A DNA stretch of 64,000 nt from Pedobacter yulinensis (GTDB lineage: Bacteria > Bacteroidota > Bacteroidia > Sphingobacteriales > Sphingobacteriaceae), in NCBI RefSeq assembly GCF_003029735.1, contig NZ_KZ686269.1, forward strand, positions 930,001 to 994,000, in the 5' to 3' direction. Under the pieces are notes generated by a model. That model did not search any database. It saw only the letters and a list, made by a program, of their open reading frames with translations, and was not told the DNA's origin. The position numbers and the translations under genes were made by a program. Shown piece by piece: positions 43,687 through 51,027 of this stretch (positions are counted from its first letter, which is position 1; the number at the start of each line of letters is the position of its first letter).

Positions 43687-43734
43687 TAGAAATTTTTTCC
43701 TATGCTCCAAATAAAACATAGGAAAAAATTTCTA
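43687..43734 (-). promoter_or_regulatory. Operator of the blaI-M56 unit
   Basis: A perfect inverted repeat of two 18-base arms: TAGAAATTTTTTCCTATG (43687-43704) and CATAGGAAAAAATTTCTA (43717-43734), separated by 12 bases. On the minus strand the spacer reads TTTTATTTGGAG, containing TTTATTTG, a one-mismatch -7 box. The arms therefore straddle the promoter, 14 bases upstream of ATG 43673. Confidence 0.8.
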
Positions 43735-43847
43735 GCTGAAAGGTGCTGGCAGACCTTTCGTTCCATAATTGCAGGGTACTTTCGGTCCCGAAAGCCCGGC
43801 TGCTTGCTTATTGAACGATTTGCTGTTATCTTAGAACATTAAATTAC

Positions 43848-44398
43848 ATGCAGGCAGACCTTGCCGAAACTCCCTTAAAGGACAAAATGGAGACAGAGCA
43901 GGCGATAAAGGTGAGCCTGATGAAGGCAGTAATCAAACCGACCAGCCCTCACCGGCATGCTGATTATTACGAGTTGATTGTTACTTAACCTGGACGCAGG
44001 TTTCTGCGAGATCGGCGATAAACGATTCGAAGTGATCGCGCCAACGGCCACACTATCTGCACCCCGGGCACACGCACTGCTGGAACTTTTCACCGATTTC
44101 TACGGGATTTTGTTATACTCTTTAAGGGGAACTGCTCCCGAGGCAAAATTTGGGAACATTATTTGATTTTCCGGTCGAGATCGTCCTTGCCGATAAGAAT
44201 ACTCTATTCGATCTTTTTGCCGTTTTCTATGAAGATTTTAAGCGGAGCGCGCTCAGGAGACCTGCAGCGGGCGCCTATATTCATCTGCTTGTAACCAGGC
44301 TCAGAGAGTTGGTCCGAAGCGTCGGGCCACATTTACATGGCACCAGCCACCTGGTGCAGCAGTACAAAAGCCTGGTTAACGAACACTTTCATCAATAG
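43848..44398 (+). pseudogene. Decayed AraC-family transcriptional regulator, frameshifted and lacking its HTH
   Basis: Conceptual translation hops frames. MQADLAETP...PHRHADYYELIVT (43848-43988) continues in the next frame as LLNLDAGFCEIGDKRFEV (from about 43978). It then reads YLHPGHTHCWNFSPISTGF in a third frame (from 44054), a short VILFKG in the first frame, and LFDFPVEIVLADKNTLFDLF to EHFHQ (44150-44398). These pieces in order match the cupin-type sensor half of Bacteroidota AraC regulators. The C-terminal helix-turn-helix that should follow is absent. At least four indels are needed, while neighbouring genes are clean, so decay rather than sequencing error is likely. Confidence 0.75.
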
Positions 44399-44615
44399 AA
44401 AAGTTGACCTTTTATGCAGACCAACTGCACATTACAACGGCCGCACTTAATGCCGCATGCAAAAAACAATTGGTAAAACACCCGCCGCCCTCATCAACGA
44501 ACGTATTTTGCTGTAAAAAGGCCAATCGCGCAGGGCTCTGATTTTTGTCGAAACCTGCGGTTTCACCTGTCTTTTTACCGAAACCTGCGGTTTCTCTCGG
44601 AGGGAAATTGGGCTG

Positions 44616-44630
44616 CGGGGTGGCAGGATT
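44616..44630. repeat. Direct copy of the tRNA-Pro 3' end
   Basis: CGGGGTGGCAGGATT is identical to 44800-44814 inside the tRNA-Pro gene, 184 bases away in the same orientation. The similarity ends abruptly on both sides. Confidence 0.65.
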
Positions 44631-44665
44631 GCGCTCCTTCCTCGCGCGATCCTGGAGGGGGGGCA

Positions 44666-44684
44666 GACAAACAAAACAGAAACC
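44666..44684. repeat. Inverted copy of the tRNA-Pro 3' trailer
   Basis: GACAAACAAAACAGAAACC is the inverted complement, at 17 of 19 positions, of GGCTTCTGTTTCGTTTGTC at 44782-44800, which immediately follows the tRNA. The two arms enclose the longer hairpins of the array. Confidence 0.6.
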
Positions 44685-44763
44685 GAAAAACCTGAGGTTT
44701 TTCTAGGCTTTGCTGTTCCCGCCCTCCCTGAAGCCTGCGGCTTCGGTCGGGCCGGAAACAGCA

Positions 44764-44786
44764 AAGCCCCCGCTACGCGGAGGCTT
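44764..44786 (-). terminator. Hairpin downstream of tRNA-Pro
   Basis: AAGCCCCCGC / GCGGAGGCTT (9 of 10 paired) with loop TAC, starting 13 bases beyond the tRNA 3' end on the minus strand. The following T-run is short, so it is a weak candidate terminator. Confidence 0.45.
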
Positions 44787-44798
44787 CTGTTTCGTTTG

Positions 44799-44872
44799 TC
44801 GGGGTGGCAGGATTCGAACCTACGACCTCCACATCCCAAATGTGGCGCGATACCGGGCTACGCTACACCCCG
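44799..44872 (-). tRNA. tRNA-Pro (anticodon TGG)
   Basis: A 74-base cloverleaf on the minus strand. The acceptor arm CGGGGTG pairs with CACCCCG, with discriminator A. The anticodon stem CCACA/TGTGG has loop TTTGGGA, giving anticodon TGG. The T-arm is GTAGG-TTCGAAT-CCTGC. CCA is not encoded. Confidence 0.96.
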
Positions 44873-44894
44873 AAGTCAGTTGATCTGACGGCTG

Positions 44895-44902
44895 CAAAGG
44901 TA
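44895..44902 (-). promoter_or_regulatory. -7 promoter element of tRNA-Pro
   Basis: TACCTTTG on the minus strand, an exact TAnnTTTG, 22 bases before the tRNA 5' end. The region upstream is AT-rich. No clear -33 box. Confidence 0.6.
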
Positions 44903-45085
44903 AAAATAAAAAGCATTCTGATCTCTTTTTTTTACACTTTCTTGCAAACAACTTAATGATCAATCACTTAAATTATCCATCTCAGCAACGTCTTGCACGC
45001 CCCTGTCCCATTACGGTCTTTTAGATGTTTTAAATACCTTGTTCTTGGATGCTTTCTGGTTTCACACAGGTAAGCGCGACACTAA

Positions 45086-46639
45086 TTACCGGTACACTTC
45101 AAGTTCGTAAATCGAAAAGCCCCGTTTACCGGGCGGTTTTTCCTGCAACATCACCTTGAGATACCGTGCTGTGGTCTTGACCGGCATTTCTTCCATGCCG
45201 CCTCTGCCATGCTGATTGCTGTAAATGGACTTCCAGTTTTTATTGTCAGTCGACGACAGGATCTCATACTTTTTGGCATAAGAAGCCTCCCAAAGAATCT
45301 TGATTTTGCTGACGTTGTATTTTTTTTCAAGATCGAGCAGCACGAAGGCCTCATCACACTTTTTACTGGACCACCGGCTAAGCGTGTCGCCATCAATCAT
45401 GTTACGTGGATCAAATAGCGGGCTGAGGTTTTCAGCCGTTGTGGCCGCGATGGTATTTCCATAATATCGTGCAATATTTCCCTCGCCATCTGGCACAACC
45501 TGCATGGTCACCGTTCTTTTCGACTCTCTTCCCTTTTTTGCCAGCAGCCGAAGGCCAAACGTGGCCATACCACGCTGCGGGCCCAACACCAGGTCGAGGT
45601 TCCTGCGGTCATTCTGCCTGAGCAAGAGAAACGTTGCATCCCCTTCTGCCAGAGCAGAAACCCCGGGATTGTCTGAAAGTGCATCGAGCTTGACGAAATC
45701 GTGATATACCTTTTTACGGTCAGACACTGGTGGCCACTTGTCTGAATAAATAAGCGGATACCCTGTCAGCCACCGCACGCCATTTTTCAGCAGTTCCTGG
45801 TAACCGGCAGCTTTTTTAGCCGCTTCGTCATGGCCAAGCGTCAGGCACATGACCCGGCCTTTGCCTACCTGGTGGCTCCACATCACCGGATGGTTTTCAG
45901 ACCTGGCAATCACATCGATCTCTTTTTTTGTCGGCTGAAAATAGTACAACTCATCTTTGGTATCAAAATCTTCCAGCGTCCTCGAAACAGGATGCTGCTC
46001 CATGCTGCGAAAACGCAATGGAAAACCCCAAAATTCATAATTTGAGGTATAGACCCGGAGTGTTTGCGGCTCGGTCGATGGTCCGCCGACAAAAAATCCC
46101 CCGATAAATGTTTCATATTTATCCCAGTTCAGGCAGGACAGGATTCCGCTATGCAAGGTAAGGTAAGATTTACCATCGGCCACAAAAGCCCAAAGTGCGT
46201 TCAACTGCTTTTCGTCAGGCGTCAGAAACATCGAATTGCTGATCACCAGGTCGTATTTCCTGAGATTTTCAGCGTTCAGGTCTTTCATATCTGTGGTGGT
46301 ATCAATTTCAACGATCTGATCCAGGATCTGGATAACCACGTCGTTATGAAAATCGTGTGTCCACGGCGGGTAGTTATCAAGTTGATTTGGAATATTCCCG
46401 TTGCCGGTGATGAGCAGGGCCCTGGGTAGTTCCTGCGCCCGTACAGCAGCTGCAATGCACATCAAGGCTAGCAGCAGCAAGAATTGTCTGAGCCCGGACC
46501 GGGCTGTGCAATTTAAAAGACTCCTGAAATTTTGACTGCTGTTTCCAGGAATACGTGCTTCACAGGGACGATTGAAGCGGTGGTTTACAAAAGCTTTTGT
46601 CTGAGCGTCCCAATTCAATTGAATTGATGCGTTGGTCAT
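45086..46639 (-). CDS. ThuA-like domain protein with C-terminal discoidin (F5/8C) domain
   Basis: A ThuA-like (glutamine-amidotransferase-fold) domain, ALLITGNGNIPNQLDNYPPWTHDF with GKSYLTLHSGILSCLNW and WSHQVGKGRVMCLTLGHDE, is followed by a C-terminal galactose-binding-like domain (NMIDGDTLSRWSSK, FVLLDLEKKYNVSKIKI, ARYLKVMLQ). This pairing is common in Bacteroidota sugar-related secreted proteins. A signal-like helix (RQFLLLLALMCIAAAVRAQ) lies about 50 residues after the chosen ATG (46639). No Met lies near its start, so the true start is uncertain; the frame is open to 46756. It is probably periplasmic. Confidence 0.75.
   Translation of the reverse strand: MTNASIQLNWDAQTKAFVNHRFNRPCEARIPGNSSQNFRSLLNCTARSGLRQFLLLLALMCIAAAVRAQELPRALLITGNGNIPNQLDNYPPWTHDFHNDVVIQILDQIVEIDTTTDMKDLNAENLRKYDLVISNSMFLTPDEKQLNALWAFVADGKSYLTLHSGILSCLNWDKYETFIGGFFVGGPSTEPQTLRVYTSNYEFWGFPLRFRSMEQHPVSRTLEDFDTKDELYYFQPTKKEIDVIARSENHPVMWSHQVGKGRVMCLTLGHDEAAKKAAGYQELLKNGVRWLTGYPLIYSDKWPPVSDRKKVYHDFVKLDALSDNPGVSALAEGDATFLLLRQNDRRNLDLVLGPQRGMATFGLRLLAKKGRESKRTVTMQVVPDGEGNIARYYGNTIAATTAENLSPLFDPRNMIDGDTLSRWSSKKCDEAFVLLDLEKKYNVSKIKILWEASYAKKYEILSSTDNKNWKSIYSNQHGRGGMEEMPVKTTARYLKVMLQEKPPGKRGFSIYELEVYR
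46611..46626. repeat. 16-bp perfect palindrome CAATTCAATTGAATTG
   Basis: A complete self-complementary 16-mer near the 5' end of the ThuA-like frame. If that gene really begins further downstream, the palindrome would lie in its upstream region and could be a protein-binding site. Confidence 0.45.
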
Positions 46640-47023
46640 GGCCTGTTTATGGTTGATATTAAGTGGCGTATCTCTCGCGATACCCACATCAGAGTTCATC
46701 ACCGGCAGTTTTACCTCTTCAGCTTGACACGGAGCATCGCAATATGTATGGCACAACGGTCCCCCCCGATGCAGCAGCGCCTGGTCAAGCAGTCAGCAAA
46801 TTTAAAATAGGATTATACGGACTGCCTTGTCAAATTTGTTCGTACACCTCATCCGGGTATACTCCATAAATATAGGACAATATAAAATGACTTCTGCTTT
46901 TATTTTTCTTGCGGCGCATAGTCGGGGCACGGCTTATACCAGGGATTTAGAAAAGGTACCGCCTGAATGGAGGAATGAAAAATGCTGGAATGATTTGGTT
47001 TGGCCCACGCTTGCGAACCCGGC
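46640..47023. other. Region between the ThuA-like and HTH genes
   Basis: Up to 380 bp with the possible N-terminal extension of the ThuA-like frame at its left end. The rest holds AT-rich stretches (around 46857-46890) and no convincing gene or terminator. Confidence 0.4.
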
Positions 47024-47389
47024 TTATTTTATGAGCCGGTGCGGTTCACTGTTCTGCAGCAGGTTCTTGTATTCTTCCAGGAGCCTGATGTATTTTTCCA
47101 TCCAGTAAAAGATAGCATCCGAGCGCTCCATGTCGCCGCTTTGGCGGCTCGGACTGTTCTCCTGGGGTCTTTCGATGAGCGGAATCTGCTTTTCGCCCGT
47201 AAAGTCTTTGGAAAAATCATGTTGAATCATGCGACCTATGTTGTGTACCACCTCTGCACTTAACCTGCGTTGCTGAAACCAGTTGTACAGGGTACGTCGA
47301 TTCACGTTCATCTTTCTTGACAGTTCACTGATGTTTACATTTTGCCGGCGTACTGCCAGTTCTACTATTTCCCCCGCGTTAATAACCAT
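47024..47389 (-). CDS. Small HTH protein, paralogue of the gene at 48728
   Basis: A 121-residue protein with an N-terminal helix-turn-helix (VNISELSRKMNVNRRTLYNWFQ, residues 18-39) of the Xre/Fis-like type. A variable acidic/polar linker follows, then a C-terminal amphipathic helix ending YWMEKYIRLLEEYKNLLQN. The protein 119 residues long at 48728-49087 shares both ends (ISELSRRLRVSRKSIYNWF and YWRDKYIRLLEAY), so the two are paralogues. They probably bind DNA and oligomerise through the C-terminal helix. An AT-rich palindrome (47471-47482, ATTTTATAAAAT) lies in the upstream region. Confidence 0.8.
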   Translation of the reverse strand: MVINAGEIVELAVRRQNVNISELSRKMNVNRRTLYNWFQQRRLSAEVVHNIGRMIQHDFSKDFTGEKQIPLIERPQENSPSRQSGDMERSDAIFYWMEKYIRLLEEYKNLLQNSEPHRLIK

Positions 47390-47539
47390 AGTATGTTTTT
47401 AATTGGTGAAGAATGAAGTTGCTATTTCAGGTGACCGTAGCCGCCTTCCCCTCAAAAGACATTAACAGCTATTTTATAAAATTACGTTGTATTTTAAACA
47501 TCATGAACCTACTGACAGCCAAAATATAGCTGCTCATAT

Positions 47540-48652
47540 TCAAATGACCAGGTCGGCGGCGCGGATCGCGCATATGATCGACCCCACCGGCTTTCCGGAA
47601 TGGTCGGTCCAGGGACGTATCGTAAGCGAGAGTTCGTGCCGGTTACCGTTCCTGTCGTGCAGACAGGTGCGCTGCGGCTTGGCATGCACCCGGCTTTTGC
47701 CGGGCTGCGTGGCAGGCCAGTTGATGTTATGCTCAGGAAAGAACTCTACAAAACTTTTACCGAGAACATCCTGACTATCGGGATGGAATTCTGCCAGCCA
47801 TTTCTCCGAGGCAAGCAAAAACTGCCTGTTGACATCGAGGACAGCAAGCGCAACAGGCACCTGCCTGATCAAAACATCGTGGTCTGTGCCGGGCCTGGTG
47901 TTGGCAGGGCTCGCCTTTGCTGCTGAATCTTTTTCATCAAGATAGCGCTTGTAGCGCAGGTTGAAATTTGTGGGATTCGAAAAGCCCAGCATCATGGCTA
48001 CGGTTTTTTTCGGACACCCGGTACTTTCCAGATAACGTTCGGCAAATTCCATCTGAAGAATCCGGTAGTATTCATGTGGACTGGTACCGAAAATAAGCCG
48101 GAAATCGCGCATGAGTTTGGAAGGTGATATCAGGTGCGCCCGGGCAATTTCCTTAATGGTCGGGAATTCAGATAGAAGGTGGTTCTGAAGATAACGGCTT
48201 ACCCTGATCATGCAGTCGCGGGGGCCGTTATGCTGTCCTGACTGAAGGCCGGCCGTGTTTGCCTGGGTATTAAGGTAGGTTGAGTCGAGCGGCTCCTGCT
48301 CAGACAAGCAAAGAAAAAATCCGGCAACGGTTTCCGGCCCCGGATCGGGAAAATAGCAGGCCTCCACCTGAATCGTTTTACCGGATTCTACCTCCATTTC
48401 TAGCAGCTCGCTTTCTTTGTATCCGTCAAGAGCAGATTCAATTAGCGGCATGTGTTGGTCGAAAGCGGCTCCCAGCAAAACTTTTAAAGTGGTTTTGCCA
48501 ACCGCGTTTTCAGGAGTTTCGCCGAACCAATACCGAAAGTCTGCGTTTGCAAACCTGCAAACCAGGTCCCGGTCCCAATAAGATAAAAGCGCATGCCGGT
48601 TTTTTTCTTTAAGTGCGTGGGTAGGCTGCCTGATGTCTGTCTTCATGCCCAC
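47540..48652 (-). CDS. PAS - AraC HTH - PAS regulator
   Basis: A 370-residue regulator with an unusual order. An N-terminal PAS-like domain (about 20-120: LLSYWDRDLVCRFANADFRYWFGETPENAVGKT) is followed by an AraC-type double HTH (about 143-235: FPTIKEIARAHLISPSKLMRDFRLIFG and KKTVAMMLGFSNPTNFNLRYKRYL). A second PAS-like domain closes the protein (about 255-368: VPVALAVLDVNRQFLLASEKWL, WTDHSGKPVGSIICAIR). In typical regulators the HTH is C-terminal, so here the DNA-binding part lies between two sensors. It is flanked by two paralogous small HTH genes on the same strand. Confidence 0.82.
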   Translation of the reverse strand: MGMKTDIRQPTHALKEKNRHALLSYWDRDLVCRFANADFRYWFGETPENAVGKTTLKVLLGAAFDQHMPLIESALDGYKESELLEMEVESGKTIQVEACYFPDPGPETVAGFFLCLSEQEPLDSTYLNTQANTAGLQSGQHNGPRDCMIRVSRYLQNHLLSEFPTIKEIARAHLISPSKLMRDFRLIFGTSPHEYYRILQMEFAERYLESTGCPKKTVAMMLGFSNPTNFNLRYKRYLDEKDSAAKASPANTRPGTDHDVLIRQVPVALAVLDVNRQFLLASEKWLAEFHPDSQDVLGKSFVEFFPEHNINWPATQPGKSRVHAKPQRTCLHDRNGNRHELSLTIRPWTDHSGKPVGSIICAIRAADLVI

Positions 48653-48686
48653 TCTACGTTTATAGACGTAACCAGCGACACGAGTT

Positions 48687-48718
48687 CAGCAAAGCAAGCA
48701 TTCCGGCTTGCTTTGCTG
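48687..48718. terminator. Perfect 13-bp hairpin between the HTH and PAS-AraC genes
   Basis: CAGCAAAGCAAGC / GCTTGCTTTGCTG with a 6-base loop, ten bases after the stop of the HTH gene at 48728. No long T-run follows on either strand. It probably ends or stabilises the transcript from the polysaccharide locus side. Confidence 0.6.
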
Positions 48719-48727
48719 GTGTTTCGC

Positions 48728-49087
48728 TTAATGTTCATTATTCAATTGTGGCTGATGTTGCGAGAGGAAATCTGTATAGGCTTCCAGCAGCCTGATGTAC
48801 TTATCCCGCCAGTATTGCGGCGACTCTGAGGCCTGTTCTGACGGCCGTCCTGACAGGGATTCTCCCGCTTCTGAATTTTCCTGATCACTATGGTATCTAT
48901 CTGGAAAATCTCCGGCAATGCTGTAGCCGATACTCTGCCCAATCCGATCAATGATATCAATGTTTAGCCGTTCCTGTTTAAACCAATTATAGATTGATTT
49001 ACGGCTAACCCGCAGTCGCCGGGATAGTTCACTGATGCTGATCTGGTCGCGCCTGATGATCAGCTCTATTGTTTCTCCGTCATGCAT
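48728..49087 (-). CDS. Small HTH protein, paralogue of the gene at 47024
   Basis: A 119-residue protein with the HTH ISISELSRRLRVSRKSIYNWFK near the N-terminus, an acidic Ser-rich linker (about residues 58-85), and a C-terminal helix SPQYWRDKYIRLLEAYTDFL. It shares this layout with the gene at 47024-47389. It lies 26 bases after the last gene of the polysaccharide locus, so it is probably transcribed with it and could regulate it (inference). A strong hairpin follows. Confidence 0.8.
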   Translation of the reverse strand: MHDGETIELIIRRDQISISELSRRLRVSRKSIYNWFKQERLNIDIIDRIGQSIGYSIAGDFPDRYHSDQENSEAGESLSGRPSEQASESPQYWRDKYIRLLEAYTDFLSQHQPQLNNEH

Positions 49088-49113
49088 ATGAATTGCTTTT
49101 ACTGTTAAATTGA

Positions 49114-51024
49114 TTAGCTCTGCAAAACCGCATCAAGTGTATTGAATACCGAATTGTTACTCCTATACTCCGGAATGATTTTTTTCATCTTCCTAACCGT
49201 TTCCATGGCATTCTGTTTTAAATTAATACAAAGTAATTCTTTCACGTCCCGGCTAACCTGCTCGAAATGAAGCGGTACAATGTCTGAGATCAAGATTTTG
49301 TGGTGATGGGTGGGCAACGTATTTTCCTGTTGGTTTAACAGTTCTTCATACAATTTCTCGCCCGGTCTGAGTCCTGTATATACGATATCTACGTCCTGGT
49401 AAGGAACCCGCCCTGAGAGTTTGATCATGTTAAGCGCCAGGTCCAGTATCCGGATCGGCTCGCCCATGTCGAAAATATAAATCTCGCCCCCCCTGCCCAT
49501 CGCTGCCGCCTCCAGAACGAGTTGAACGGCCTCGGGAATGGTCATAAAATACCGCCTGATCTCAGGATGGGTAATGGTGACCGGACCGCCCGCCTCGATC
49601 TGGCTCTTGAAGCGTGGAACGACCGAGCCATTCGAACCCAGCACATTCCCGAACCGGGTGGTTATAAACAACGTGTTCGAACCAAAATGACTGCTGCCGC
49701 CCTGCAAAGACTGAATGTACATTTCTGCAATGCGCTTGGAGGCGCCCATGACGTTCGTGGGGTTAACGGCTTTATCTGTCGAAATCATCACAAATTTTTC
49801 TACATTGAAAGAGACTGACAGGTCGGCGAGGTTTTTTGTTCCCCAAACATTCGTCATTACGGCCTCCTGCGGATTATTTTCCATCATCGGTACATGCTTC
49901 AATGCCGCGGCATGAAAAACAATTTCCGGGCGGGATCCGGCAAAAAGTCCGTTCATGCGTTTTTCATCCTGGATGTTTGCCATAAAGAATATACAGTTGC
50001 TATCTGGAAAGGCCGATTCAATTTCGAGCTGCATGTTGTGCAGCGGTGTTTCCGCCTGGTCGCATAAAATAAGCAGTGCGGGTTCGCACTGAAGTACCTG
50101 CCGCACAATCTCAGATCCGATAGATCCGGCTGCACCAGTAACGAGCACCCGCTTACCTGTTAATTCCAAGAACAGCTGGCGCTGATCGAATGTAATCGGC
50201 TCCCGCTGCAGCAGGTCTTCGATTTTCATTGGCGGAAGATCGGCCAGGCGAAGCGCCCCGTCTAACCAGTCGGCCGGCGCCGGCACCGATGTCACGGTGA
50301 TGCCGGCTTCCAGGCACGTTTCGGCCACAACCTTGCGCGCCTCGGGATCCTTGCAGCTTGCAGACACGATGAGTTTACTGATGTGGTAACGCGCATGCAG
50401 ACCGGGAATCTCATTTCTGCAGTAGACGTTTTTCTGCTCAATATGCATACGCGCTCTTGCCGGTTTATCGTCTATAAAACCTACGATGTGTACGCCTGGC
50501 TGCGGACCAAGCTCGAGGCCGTGTTTAATCAGCACTGCATCCCTGTCGGTGCCGTAAATCAGGATGGCCTCCTTCTTTTCATCCCGAACATCGCTGAGCG
50601 TACAGAACAGCAGCTTGACCGCCATGCGCAAAACCATCAGCAAAGTCGCCGAGACAAAAAGATTTAGCACAGAAAGCGCGTAGAACCACCTCCAGTCAAG
50701 GTCAAGACGCGGAACAAGGACCAGCCAGCCAGCAACAAAATAGACCAGCGACGCCAGCAGCACTGTCCTAAAGACTTTAAACACGTCTGTCAGGTTGGAA
50801 TGACGGATCATGCCCGTATGCATACGCATCACAATAAACAGCGGTGCGGCCACGGCATGATAGGCAAACAGACAAAGTAAAATATCATCAACAGGGCGCT
50901 TGGCCGCACCCAGTTCCTGCACTAGGAGTACCGAACTCAGCATGGACAGGAAAACGATCGCCTGATCGATGACCAGGATCAGCCAGCGCGAATGAAACGT
51001 TTTGTAAAAAAGAAACTTTCTCAT
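49114..51024 (-). CDS. Membrane nucleotide-sugar 4,6-dehydratase (CapD/WbpM/PglF family)
   Basis: A 636-residue protein with about four N-terminal membrane helices, a CoA-binding-like Rossmann domain, then an extended-SDR domain. The NAD motif is GAAGSIGSE (residues 297-305) and the catalytic region is STDKAVNPTNVMGASK, with Met in place of the usual Tyr, as in WbpM/PglF enzymes. Members convert UDP-GlcNAc to UDP-4-keto-6-deoxy sugars, the first step towards 4-amino-6-deoxy sugars in glycans. Its neighbours include a DegT-like PLP protein and a GNAT that could complete such a sugar. Last gene of the locus before the HTH regulator. Confidence 0.93.
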   Translation of the reverse strand: MRKFLFYKTFHSRWLILVIDQAIVFLSMLSSVLLVQELGAAKRPVDDILLCLFAYHAVAAPLFIVMRMHTGMIRHSNLTDVFKVFRTVLLASLVYFVAGWLVLVPRLDLDWRWFYALSVLNLFVSATLLMVLRMAVKLLFCTLSDVRDEKKEAILIYGTDRDAVLIKHGLELGPQPGVHIVGFIDDKPARARMHIEQKNVYCRNEIPGLHARYHISKLIVSASCKDPEARKVVAETCLEAGITVTSVPAPADWLDGALRLADLPPMKIEDLLQREPITFDQRQLFLELTGKRVLVTGAAGSIGSEIVRQVLQCEPALLILCDQAETPLHNMQLEIESAFPDSNCIFFMANIQDEKRMNGLFAGSRPEIVFHAAALKHVPMMENNPQEAVMTNVWGTKNLADLSVSFNVEKFVMISTDKAVNPTNVMGASKRIAEMYIQSLQGGSSHFGSNTLFITTRFGNVLGSNGSVVPRFKSQIEAGGPVTITHPEIRRYFMTIPEAVQLVLEAAAMGRGGEIYIFDMGEPIRILDLALNMIKLSGRVPYQDVDIVYTGLRPGEKLYEELLNQQENTLPTHHHKILISDIVPLHFEQVSRDVKELLCINLKQNAMETVRKMKKIIPEYRSNNSVFNTLDAVLQS

Positions 51025-51027
51025 TTT

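Larger units (their letters stand above)
44549..44768. repeat. Array of short hairpins with conserved CCTG(C/A)GG apices
   Basis: Four small dyads share the same apex. CGAAACCTGCGGTTTC occurs twice (44549-44564 and 44579-44594), AAAAACCTGAGGTTTTT once (44686-44702) and GAAGCCTGCGGCTTC once (44730-44744). The last is the tip of a longer imperfect hairpin whose base pairs GGCTTTGCTGTT (44706-44717) with AACAGCAAAGCC (44757-44768). Confidence 0.6.

Noticed and set aside
44616..44814. The 15-base tRNA-Pro repeat as attachment sites of an integrated element
   Set aside because: Only 184 bases separate the copies and no integrase or mobile gene lies between; a small repeat family explains it better.
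44447..44839. Minus-strand ORF of 130 codons beginning inside tRNA-Pro
   Set aside because: It starts with codons from the tRNA gene (the RRFES-like translation typical of tRNA 3' ends) and runs through the hairpin array; composition is not protein-like.
46887..47108. Plus-strand ORF starting MTSAFIFLAAHSRG
   Set aside because: It runs antisense into the HTH gene, has no recognisable family, and its end is fully explained by the opposite-strand protein.
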